This document shows, piece by piece, positions 1 through 6,923 of a stretch of DNA of 64,000 nucleotides; within the stretch, counting starts at the first letter, position 1, and each line of letters begins with the position of its first letter. Both the position numbers and the translations under genes were made by a program. Origin of the DNA: Bog-473 sp963741995. GTDB lineage: Bacteria > Actinomycetota > Acidimicrobiia > Acidimicrobiales > RAAP-2. The stretch covers positions 186,001 through 250,000 of the forward strand of contig CAVUKI010000003.1 in NCBI GenBank assembly GCA_963741995.1, written 5' to 3'. The notes under the pieces are model-generated. The model was not told the DNA's origin, did not search any database, and saw only the letters and a program-made list of their open reading frames with translations.

Positions 1-159
1 GACCTGCACGCGCCCGTCAGGAAAGCGCTCCTCCAAGAACCCCCGGACCCAGCGGGCGTAATTGGTGCGGGTGCCTACACAGACACCCAGGGCTCGCCGC
101 AGATGGTCATCGAAGGCGGCCAGCGCCGCTTCGATAGTCCAAGTTGAGTCGACCGACAT
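1..159 (-). CDS. Tyrosine recombinase, N-terminal fragment (runs off window)
   Basis: Only the first 53 codons are in the window. The ATG at 159-157 has a strong ribosome binding site (AGGAGGAG) a few bases upstream on the minus strand. The peptide has the look of the SAM-like core-binding domain of XerC/D-type recombinases: an alpha-helical stretch with HLRRALG, then TRTNYARWVRGFLEE, where these enzymes read R/T-x-x-Y...FL. The catalytic domain lies outside the window. About 50 bp upstream is a 12-bp inverted repeat that interrupts an IS3 transposase gene, so this is probably the first recombinase of a mobile element of the multi-recombinase (RIT-like) type. That family assignment is inference, because the further recombinase genes cannot be seen. 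Confidence 0.6.
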   Translation of the reverse strand, partial: MSVDSTWTIEAALAAFDDHLRRALGVCVGTRTNYARWVRGFLEERFPDGRVQV

Positions 160-210
160 GAGCTCCTCCTTGTCCTCCGGCAGGGTGGCCGGACTAGCAA
201 GGAGCCTGCC

Positions 211-301
211 GTTATGTGCAGTTGCTGGTCGCCCTCAGGGTGACATCGATCGCCTCAGTCCAGCCCGATTGTCCCGTTGCAGCTGGACGACTGCACATAA
301 C
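211..301. repeat. 12-bp perfect inverted repeat, probable terminus of the recombinase element
   Basis: GTTATGTGCAGT at 211-222 is matched exactly in inverted orientation by ACTGCACATAAC at 290-301, with 67 bp between. The repeat sits between the recombinase start (159) and the point where similarity to IS3 OrfB ends (about 302-320). This placement suggests an element end with paired recombinase binding sites. The exact insertion point and any target duplication cannot be told from one end. Confidence 0.6.
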
Positions 302-733
302 TGAGAACTGAGCCGAATAGGTGATGTCGCCGACATAGCGCCGGTCCATCTCTTCGCACGGCCCGAAGTGGCGTTGGATCAGGTCCTTGGCCGCCTCGGC
401 GTCGGGATCGGGCACGGTGGTCTTGCGCCAGCGCTTCTTGCAGCGGCCCTCGAGGCCGGCCTGGCGCATCAGCCTGGCCACTTTGCGCTTCCCGGCCGCC
501 ACGTGACGATGGAGCAGTTCCCTGTGCATCCGCGGAGCGCCATAGGTGCCGTTGGATTCGCTGTGGATGGTGCGGATCTGCTCGAGCAGCTCGGCGTCGG
601 TGACGTCGCGGCGAGACGGGACGTCCTTCTTGCGCTCGTAATAGGCGGACTTGGAGACCTCGAACATGTCACAGCAGTGCTTGACGCTGTGACCTGCGAC
701 TTCCTCCGCCTCGATGAAGGGGTCCATCTTCAC
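302..733 (-). pseudogene. IS3-family transposase OrfB, truncated
   Basis: This is the N-terminal half of an IS3-family OrfB. It starts at GTG 733, overlapping the orfA stop by 4 bp (GTGA), with an alternative ATG at 727. It has the HTH_21-type region (SKSAYYERKK, GTYGAPRMHREL) and enters the DDE integrase core at RRYVGDITY, which holds the first catalytic aspartate. After that the reading frame passes into the inverted-repeat region, so the second Asp and the Glu are missing. A full OrfB is about 270-290 residues; about 135 remain. It cannot be an active transposase on its own. Confidence 0.85.
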
Positions 734-1047
734 CGGGTCTCCTGAGCGAAAAAAGCCGTGGCTCGCTTGAGCAGGTCGACATCAGCCTGGAGCCGGCGGT
801 TCTCCCGGCGCAGCCGACTGAGCTCTTCGCGCTCTTCGCTCGTCAGGCCCGGACGTTCGCCCGAATCGATCTCGGCTTGTTTGACCCAGGTGCGCACGTT
901 GGTCTCGGTCAGATCGAAGTCCCTGGCCACCTGGCCGATGCTGCGATCACCACGCCGGCACAGCTCGACGATCTCAGCTTTGAACTCCGGAGTGAACGAG
1001 CGGCGCGGACGCGGCTTCTTCTTCTCCATGGTCTCCATTTTGGACAT
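730..1047 (-). CDS. IS3-family transposase OrfA
   Basis: This 105-residue protein has the standard OrfA layout: a basic N-terminus, a helix-turn-helix (FTPEFKAEIVELCRRG...QVARDFDLTETNVRTWVKQAE) and a C-terminal leucine-zipper coiled coil (ELSRLRRENRRLQADVDLLKRA). OrfA binds the element ends and is normally joined to OrfB by -1 frameshifting. Here orfA and orfB overlap by four bases. OrfA looks intact although its partner is truncated. Confidence 0.9.
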   Translation of the reverse strand: MSKMETMEKKKPRPRRSFTPEFKAEIVELCRRGDRSIGQVARDFDLTETNVRTWVKQAEIDSGERPGLTSEEREELSRLRRENRRLQADVDLLKRATAFFAQETR

Positions 1048-1083
1048 CCTCTCTGGGGCTATGCCCCTGATGTTGGATGTCCG

Positions 1084-1374
1084 TCAAACCGGAGGAAGCC
1101 CACAGGGGCACTCTGTGGTCGGGAGTCGCTGAGCGTTAGGGGACAGTGGACTCTGGACGTTGCCGACTCCTAAAACAAAATAACCGCTTCTTCAGAACCT
1201 CGCCGAGGGTGGGAGAGTCGGGTGTCGAACTCACACCGTGCGCCAAACCCACTCGTCGCTGGGCAGCATGTGGTGCTAGTACCAATCTCACCTGGATACC
1301 TGCCACCTTTGCCCCCACCGGGCGGTCCGCAACACTGTCGGTAGCGACTGACCGGAGGGCCCAACTGTGGAGAC
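1084..1374. other. Intergenic region between IS remnant and FtsX-like permease
   Basis: About 290 bp with no convincing gene. It contains short open frames without ribosome binding sites. No recognisable promoter or tRNA fragment was found. An ABC ATPase gene, the usual partner of the next gene, is absent here. Confidence 0.4.
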
Positions 1375-3939
1375 TTGGCGGCTGACCATTGGATGCGCCA
1401 AACACAGCACAGCCAAGTGAGGGGCGAGATTCTTCAGGCACCTTGGTACCGATTCCGAGCCACTTTCGGTGGCCGGGTGGGCGGCTATCTGATCATCGTC
1501 CTATTGGTAGGACTGTTGGGCGGACTGTCTTTGGGCTCGATCGCCGGCGCCCGACGGACCGAGTCCTCGTACGCCACCTACTTGGACTCCACTGACCCCT
1601 CCGACCTGGCCGTCACGCTGGGCGTGCCCACCTGCGCCACGTGCTCGGGCTACTCGCCGAAGGTGGAGTCCGCACTTGCCCGCCTTCCCCACGTGGCGGC
1701 GGTCGAGGGCTCCGTGTGGTCTAACGCCCAGATCCTGAATCCGAACGGCACGCCGCACTCCATCAACCAGACCCTATTCAACGAGATCACCCCTATCGCC
1801 AGTACCGACGGCCTCTACTTCAACCAGGACCGAGTCACCCCGGTGGCAGGTCGTATGGCCGACCCGGGTCGGGTGGATGAGATGGTCATGAGTGCCGCCG
1901 CCGCCCGGCTGCAGGGACTCCATCTAGGCGAGACCGTACCGGTCGGGTTTTACACCAACGCCGAGACCACCGAGCCGGGCTTCGGGACGCCCAGCGTGAC
2001 GCCAAAGACCAAGGTCCGAATGAGGCTGGTGGGCCTCGTCGTGTTCCACGATGCCCTGATCCAGGACCAGGTGGACCAGTATCCGACTGACGAGCTGTTC
2101 ACCCCCGCCCTGGCTCGGAGGATGGGGGCCAGCGGAGCCGGCGTGGGGCTCTACGGGCTCCAGCTGCACGGAGGCGCCGCCGAGGTCCCGGCGGTCGAAG
2201 CGGAGATATTCAGGGAGTTCCCCACGGGCTCGTACGTAGAGTTCCATGTCACCTCCACCAGCGTTTCTCAGGCGGACCGGGCCATCCGGCCCGAGGCCAT
2301 CGCCCTCGCCGCCTTCGGGGCCATCGCTGCTCTAGCCGCCCTGCTCATTGCCAGCCAGGCCATCGGCCGTCAGTTGCGGCTCAGAGCCGACGAGGAAGCC
2401 ACCGTGCGCTCCCTCGGTGCCGGCCCCATCATGACCACCATTGACAGCCTCCTGGGCATCCTGATGGCCATCGTGGCCGGGTCCGTCCTGGCGGTGCTGG
2501 TGGCCCTAGCCCTCTCCCCGTTGGCACCCATCGGCCCGGTCCATGCCGTCTATCCCTATCCCGGAGTCTCATTCGACGCAGAGGTGCTCGGCATCGGTCT
2601 ACCCGTTTCGATCATCGTTTTCGGAGCCATCGCCCTCGGCATGGCCGTCCGGATGGCACCCCACCGGGCCTCTGCGGGCCGTCTACTTCCGGGCGACCGG
2701 CCCTCCAGGCTGGCCACTGCAGCGACCTCGTCCGGCTTACCCCTCAGCGTGGTCACCGGCGTCCGGTTCGCCCTTCAGCCTGGAGCCGGTCGCCACACGG
2801 TGCCGGTGCGTTCGGCCATCGTCGGGGCGGCTCTGGCCATGCTGATCCTGACTACGACAGTGACGTTTAGCGCCAGCCTCGACTCTTTGGTCTCCCATCC
2901 CGCCCTCTACGGTTGGAACTGGGACTACGCCATACAGTCGACCAACGGGGAGGGCTCCACCCCTCCAGAGACCCAGACCCTGCTCGATCACGACCCTGAC
3001 GTGGAAGCGTCATCGGGCGTCGACTTCCGCACTACCGAGATCGACGGCCAGACAGTGGCGGCGCTGCAGGGGACGGCTAACGCCTCCGTCACACCGCCGA
3101 TCCTGTCGGGACACGCCGTAAACCGGAGTGGCCAGGTCGTCGTGGGCCAGGCCACCCTGGCCCAGCTGGACAAGAGGATCGGTGACACCGTGCACGTCGT
3201 CACGGAGGGCGGGCACGCCACATTCGTCATCGTGGGTACGACCACCCTGCCCGCCGTCGGGATCTCGCAGGGATTGCACACGTCGATGGGGACCGGTGCT
3301 TATGCCGCCCTGGGCCGCCTGACCAACAACCAACCGGCGGCATGTAACGGTCCGACCATGATCATGGTCAGGCTGCGTCCCGGCGTGAGCGCAGAGACCG
3401 GCAGGACCTCACTGCAAGGGATCGCCGAGCGCACTAACCGCATCTACGACGCCTTCGGTCCCACCAATGCCTGTGCCGGTCAGTTCGTCTCGGTGATCGG
3501 CGCCCAGCGGCCGGCTGAGATCGTGAACTACCAGTCCATGGGGGACACACCCGCACTCTTAGCCGCCGGACTGGCCGTCGGAGCGGTGGTGGCGTTGGGA
3601 CTGACCCTGACGGCCTCGGTGCGGCGCCGGCGTCGGGATCTGGCTGTACTCAAGACGCTGGGCTTCACCAGCCGCCAACTCATGGCCGCAGTCGCTTGGC
3701 AATCGACGATCGCAGTCGGGATCGGGACCGTCGTCGGGGTGCCGCTCGGCATCGTTGCTGGGCGCTTCCTCTGGAACCTGTTCGCCCGGGCCATCTACGT
3801 GGTCCCTGCCCCCAGTGTGCCTGCACCGGTCATCGTCCTGATCGTGATCGGATCCCTCGTGCTCGCCAACGTGGTCGCCGCCGTCCCCGGACGCATGGCC
3901 GCACGAACGCCCACCGTAGTGCTACTCCGGGCCGAGTGA
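1375..3939 (+). CDS. FtsX-like ABC transporter permease
   Basis: This 854-residue membrane protein belongs to the MacB/FtsX permease family. It has an N-terminal membrane segment (YLIIVLLVGLLGGLSLG, about residues 38-54), a large extracytoplasmic region, a bundle of membrane segments in the middle (about 300-440), a second extracytoplasmic region, and a C-terminal three-helix FtsX domain containing RRRRRDLAVLKTLGFTSRQL, the cytoplasmic coupling motif typical of the family. The start at TTG 1375 has no clear ribosome binding site; ATG 1393 is an alternative. Such permeases work with an ABC ATPase encoded next door, but none is adjacent, and the upstream side is occupied by IS DNA. Its substrate is unknown. 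It may be an orphan left by rearrangement. Confidence 0.85.
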   Translation: MAADHWMRQTQHSQVRGEILQAPWYRFRATFGGRVGGYLIIVLLVGLLGGLSLGSIAGARRTESSYATYLDSTDPSDLAVTLGVPTCATCSGYSPKVESALARLPHVAAVEGSVWSNAQILNPNGTPHSINQTLFNEITPIASTDGLYFNQDRVTPVAGRMADPGRVDEMVMSAAAARLQGLHLGETVPVGFYTNAETTEPGFGTPSVTPKTKVRMRLVGLVVFHDALIQDQVDQYPTDELFTPALARRMGASGAGVGLYGLQLHGGAAEVPAVEAEIFREFPTGSYVEFHVTSTSVSQADRAIRPEAIALAAFGAIAALAALLIASQAIGRQLRLRADEEATVRSLGAGPIMTTIDSLLGILMAIVAGSVLAVLVALALSPLAPIGPVHAVYPYPGVSFDAEVLGIGLPVSIIVFGAIALGMAVRMAPHRASAGRLLPGDRPSRLATAATSSGLPLSVVTGVRFALQPGAGRHTVPVRSAIVGAALAMLILTTTVTFSASLDSLVSHPALYGWNWDYAIQSTNGEGSTPPETQTLLDHDPDVEASSGVDFRTTEIDGQTVAALQGTANASVTPPILSGHAVNRSGQVVVGQATLAQLDKRIGDTVHVVTEGGHATFVIVGTTTLPAVGISQGLHTSMGTGAYAALGRLTNNQPAACNGPTMIMVRLRPGVSAETGRTSLQGIAERTNRIYDAFGPTNACAGQFVSVIGAQRPAEIVNYQSMGDTPALLAAGLAVGAVVALGLTLTASVRRRRRDLAVLKTLGFTSRQLMAAVAWQSTIAVGIGTVVGVPLGIVAGRFLWNLFARAIYVVPAPSVPAPVIVLIVIGSLVLANVVAAVPGRMAARTPTVVLLRAE

Positions 3940-4323
3940 ACGTTGGCGCACGGTCGTGCAGGATTGCTTCGGGTGCGCCGCAAAAGGTGTCCCCAATATG
4001 CCCACGAGACCGGGTCAACTCCAGCGTCACCGAAGTGCCGTACGTGGCAGGGTTAAACGGGTGATCCGCGGTTAGGGGATAGGGGTCTCGAGCCGCCAAC
4101 GAGCGGCGGTCAAGGACGGCCGTAGGCCGGCGAAGCGGATCCTTGAGGGCCGCGTCGGGACTCCACTCGAAGTCCCACAATGGAATTGGCCGGGCGCCCA
4201 ACGCCCGGCCTGGATGCGCAGTTAGGCCACTGCACGAGCGGGTGCGTGCCCTGTAACACAGCACCCGCAAAATACATCTCAGGTTGATGTTGTCTTTGGA
4301 GTCGCCGCGTCCAGTTCTTCTCG
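3940..4323. other. Intergenic region with two strong hairpins
   Basis: About 380 bp without a convincing gene. Two stem-loops stand out: a perfect 9-bp stem GGCCGGGCG (4188-4196) with CGCCCGGCC (4202-4210), and an 8-bp stem GCGGGTGC (4238-4245) with GCACCCGC (4261-4268). Either could end transcription from the permease upstream or the toxin gene downstream. Neither is followed by a long T run. Confidence 0.45.
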
Positions 4324-4584
4324 TCAGGGCTCGTAGTGGTACCGGGCCTGCAGCACCACGATGTCGTCGTCCTCGACCATGTAGACCAACCGATGCTCGT
4401 TGTCGATGCGTCTCGACCAGCAACCCTGCAGGACATGGCGTAGCGGTTCGGGCTTGCCAATGCCGGAGAAGGGGTCACGCAGCGTGTCCTCGATGAGCCG
4501 GTTGATCCGCTTCACCATCTTCTTGTCGACGGACTGCCAATGGAGGTAGTCGGACCAGCCGTGTGGCGTGAAGACCAGCCTCAC
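4324..4584 (-). CDS. yoeB: YoeB/Txe-type toxin endoribonuclease
   Basis: An 86-residue RelE-fold toxin that cleaves mRNA at the ribosome. The residues known as catalytic in E. coli YoeB are all present at the same numbers: E46 (GKPEPL), R65 (NEHRLVY), and H83-Y84 near the C-terminus (ARYHYEP). The length is that of the family. The ATG overlaps the antitoxin stop by four bases, so the toxin is translationally coupled to the antitoxin. Together they form a type II toxin-antitoxin module within accessory DNA, where it may stabilise the neighbouring element. Confidence 0.95.
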   Translation of the reverse strand: MRLVFTPHGWSDYLHWQSVDKKMVKRINRLIEDTLRDPFSGIGKPEPLRHVLQGCWSRRIDNEHRLVYMVEDDDIVVLQARYHYEP

Positions 4585-4826
4585 TCCGAGAGTTCGTGGG
4601 CCTCGAGGTCACTGCTGCGAGCCTGTTCGAGACTTTCGAGCAGACGCCGGGCGTTCGCCGGCGACCGCAGCAGGTAGGCGGTCTCCTCGAGCGCTTCGTA
4701 GTCGGCCCGCGACATCAGCACGGCGTCGCCACGCTTGGAGGTGATCTCGATCGGCCGGCGGTCGTTGTTCACCTGCTCGATCAGGGGGAAGAGGTTCTTC
4801 CTGGCCTCGCTCGCCGTCATTGCCAT
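4581..4826 (-). CDS. yefM: YefM/Phd-type antitoxin
   Basis: An 81-residue antitoxin. The N-terminal part (MAMTASEARKNL...LIEQVNNDRRPIEIT, KRGDAVLMSRADYEAL) is the Phd/YefM DNA-binding domain. The acidic C-terminal tail (residues about 55-81) would neutralise the toxin. I chose ATG 4826 because an AAAGGAA ribosome binding site lies just upstream and because homologues start at this MxMTxSEAR sequence; a longer upstream reading has no support. It would repress its own operon through the operator at 4845-4863. Confidence 0.93.
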   Translation of the reverse strand: MAMTASEARKNLFPLIEQVNNDRRPIEITSKRGDAVLMSRADYEALEETAYLLRSPANARRLLESLEQARSSDLEAHELSE

Positions 4827-4844
4827 CGAGTCGTTCCTTTCACT

Positions 4845-4863
4845 TGTACCAGATATCGTACCA
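4845..4863. promoter_or_regulatory. Candidate YefM operator
   Basis: Read on the minus strand, TGGTAC occurs twice 12 bp apart (repeat start to start), just upstream of the antitoxin ribosome binding site. It resembles the short TGTAC-type repeats bound by YefM-YoeB. Function is inferred from position and resemblance only. Confidence 0.4.
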
Positions 4864-4962
4864 TTCAATGCGAGTGGTGAGCTCGGGATTTCCCGAAGAG
4901 AGAGCTCCAGAAAAGAGCGGGCTTGACAGGATGGGGAGATAGTCGCATACTTGCGACCCCAT

Positions 4963-5398
4963 ATGACCGAGGCCCCCGACTTCCGATCCGATCGCAGCGA
5001 GAGCCCCGAAGGGCGGGGCATCGCTTACGGCCGCCACGCCGCCTTCTGGAAGTCCGTGCCGGACAACGTGAGAGCAGAGGCGGCCGAGGAAGCCACCCTC
5101 ACCTCCATCGGGGATTTCCCGGCCCTTATCCGCGACGACGCTGTCCCGGGCCGTCATTGAGGATGCCGAGCTGATCGGTTTTTGGGTCGCCTGGCACAAA
5201 GCCGGCGGCTTCGCCGGCCTCGAGTCGGGCGGCTGGCACCGGGCCACCATCTATCGCAAGGTCCGCCGGTTCAGGGCCCGCTTCGGGACGCACCCTGACG
5301 AATACCGCTTCGAGTGGATCAAGCTCGACCTGCGGCGAGCCTGGAGCGACGAACTCGAGGACTTCCTTCAGCACCCTCTGAGCCCCGAACCCGACTGA
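4963..5398 (+). pseudogene. Conserved-looking hypothetical protein, split by a one-base frameshift
   Basis: Two overlapping frames read as one protein if one base near 5140 is skipped. The first frame (ATG 4963, or TTG 4951) gives MTEAPDFRSD... to ...FPALIRDD, then quickly stops at 5160. The second frame continues LSRAVIEDAELIGFWVAWHK, has a GGWHRATIYRKVRRFR basic helix, and ends at 5398. The total length is one base over a multiple of three. It lies directly upstream of the Rep gene. I do not recognise the family. The break may be a sequence error or real decay. Confidence 0.45.
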
Positions 5399-5407
5399 GC
5401 AGCCTCG

Positions 5408-6529
5408 ATGCCTCCCTTGTCACACCCGTCTGCTCCAATAGTCGCAAATATGCATGTAGAATCGGTACGCCAGCACGAGTACGCCCTCTTGGAGCTCGCC
5501 TCAGGCGTCGACGCCCTCTACCTCTCGGGTCACGGCTACCTCTCCAAGGGCTTCCTGAGCCGGCTCGAAGAGGAGCGGATGTTCGCCGACCGGGCGTCGG
5601 TGCCCGTCCCCTTCGAGCTGGGCTCCCTCACGCTCGGACTGGCTCCCCACGGCTGGGGGAAGTATCGCTACTGCCTCGACCACGAGACGGGGCGGATCGG
5701 CTTCACCTCCAGCCGCCGGCTGCCGTCGGTGCGCATTCAGCCCCGGGCCGAGTTCCTCCATTCGGTCGGGCCGGAGGAAACGGTGCGACATTTCGCCGAC
5801 CTGGTTCGACCGTTCATTGAAGGACTGGTCTTGAGCGTCGCGCGCCTCGACCTCTTTGTGGACATGGAAGGGATGCAACTGTGCGCCCAGGACCGCAGTG
5901 CGTTCGTGTGCCGGGGCGACGGCTGCACGACCGACGAGAACGCCAACACCGTGACCGGGTTCGCCTTCGGCTCCAGACGGACCCAGCGCATCAGCGCCCG
6001 CCTCTACGACAAGACGGCCGAGATGGCCCTGAAGGGCAGCGACTGGTGGGAGCTCGTGTGGGGCGATCGCCACACTCCGGGCGCCCAGGTCTGGCGGATC
6101 GAGTTCGAAGTCGGGCGGGCCGCTTTGAGCGATCTCGACCTATTCCGCCCCGAGGCCGTGCTGGCCGCCGTGCCGTCGCTCTGGGCCTATTGCACGGGGC
6201 AGTGGCTCACCTTGCGCTCTCCCAGTGCAGACTCCAACCGCTCGCGGTGGCCGGTCGATCCCCGCTGGCAGGCCGTGCACTCGGCGTCACTCGCTCACGC
6301 CGCTACCGAGCTGCGCTTCATCCGAGATCGGAAGCGGGCCACATCCTTGAGCAGTCTCATGCCCGCTCTCGTCGGCTACCTCGTGGCCTTTGCCGCACTT
6401 ATGGGGACGACCGACTTCACGTCGACGATCGAAGCCTTGCGGGTCTGCGTCGCAAACGACGAGATCGTCCGCCGGATGACATTCGCCGAACGGGTCCAGC
6501 GCCGTCGAGCAGAAAGGGGATTCCGGTGA
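5408..6529 (+). CDS. Replication initiation (Rep_trans-like) protein
   Basis: A 373-residue protein resembling plasmid and integrative-element initiators of the Rep_trans family. Supporting features are the core strand RLDLFVDMEG (about residues 147-156), the ARLYDKTAEM motif (about 198-207) holding the conserved Y-x-K, and WRIEFEVGR (about 224-232). Such proteins nick at an origin to start rolling-circle replication. ATG 5408 is used; ATG 5450 is an alternative start. The stop overlaps a GTG (6526) preceded by AAAGGGGA, suggesting coupling to a following excisionase gene. With the excisionase and integrase it makes a replicating integrative element like those of actinomycetes. Confidence 0.75.
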   Translation: MPPLSHPSAPIVANMHVESVRQHEYALLELASGVDALYLSGHGYLSKGFLSRLEEERMFADRASVPVPFELGSLTLGLAPHGWGKYRYCLDHETGRIGFTSSRRLPSVRIQPRAEFLHSVGPEETVRHFADLVRPFIEGLVLSVARLDLFVDMEGMQLCAQDRSAFVCRGDGCTTDENANTVTGFAFGSRRTQRISARLYDKTAEMALKGSDWWELVWGDRHTPGAQVWRIEFEVGRAALSDLDLFRPEAVLAAVPSLWAYCTGQWLTLRSPSADSNRSRWPVDPRWQAVHSASLAHAATELRFIRDRKRATSLSSLMPALVGYLVAFAALMGTTDFTSTIEALRVCVANDEIVRRMTFAERVQRRRAERGFR

Positions 6530-6638
6530 GCACCGTACGTCACGACGCCACGGTCGACGGGGGGCGCCGAGGCGCCCGACCACCGGCCGACCTCCTCGGT
6601 CCCCCAGCCGTTCCCTGCGCTGCGTCGAATGTGGCGAG

Positions 6639-6896
6639 TTGCGCACACCGTCGGCACTCCTCACCATGGACGAGGTTGCGCTTCGGCTGGGGACGAGCCT
6701 GCGCCACATGCGTCGGCTGGTGGCCGAGCGGCGCATCCCGATCGTGAAGGTGGGTCGGCTCGTCCGCTTCGACAGTCACGACGTCGAGCACTGGGTGGAC
6801 GACCACCGGGTCGACGTCGTCGTGCCGGCGGCAGTCGCGATCAGGGCGGCACGTGTGGAACGCCGCCTCAACCGGGAGCACCGTCGTGCCGGGTGA
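6639..6896 (+). CDS. Excisionase-type helix-turn-helix protein
   Basis: A small MerR-like winged-helix protein: LLTMDEVALRLGTSLRHMRRLVAERRIPIVKVGRLVRF is the classic HTH_17 excisionase domain, ending with a DVEHWVDDHRV helix. It would bend DNA at the attachment site and direct the integrase toward excision. The start is uncertain. TTG 6639 and ATG 6666 are in frame but poorly placed, while a GTG at 6526 that overlaps the rep stop has a good ribosome binding site but is in another frame. The true gene may therefore start at 6526 and carry an indel before 6639. It lies between rep and the integrase gene. Confidence 0.7.
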   Translation: MRTPSALLTMDEVALRLGTSLRHMRRLVAERRIPIVKVGRLVRFDSHDVEHWVDDHRVDVVVPAAVAIRAARVERRLNREHRRAG

Positions 6897-6923
6897 GCGG
6901 TTCGGATGGAGGGGGTGTAGGTC

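Larger units (their letters stand above)
302..1083 (-). mobile_element. IS3-family insertion sequence remnant
   Basis: The remnant consists of intact orfA plus truncated orfB. Upstream of orfA there is an imperfect hairpin, GGACATCC at 1042-1049 against GGATGTCC at 1075-1082, enclosing a second small hairpin GGGGC-tat-GCCCC. It lies where the outer end of the element is expected, but I could not fix a terminal repeat or target duplication. The other end is lost to the recombinase element. Confidence 0.6.

Noticed and set aside
3990..4270. Possible transposase remnant between the permease and yoeB
   Set aside because: A minus-strand frame here has no family motif that I could name, and the hairpins explain the visible structure.
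1..5400. Second copy of the tRNA-Pro 3' end marking the left edge of the integrated element
   Set aside because: I looked for the T-arm and acceptor sequence in the same orientation and did not find a match by eye.
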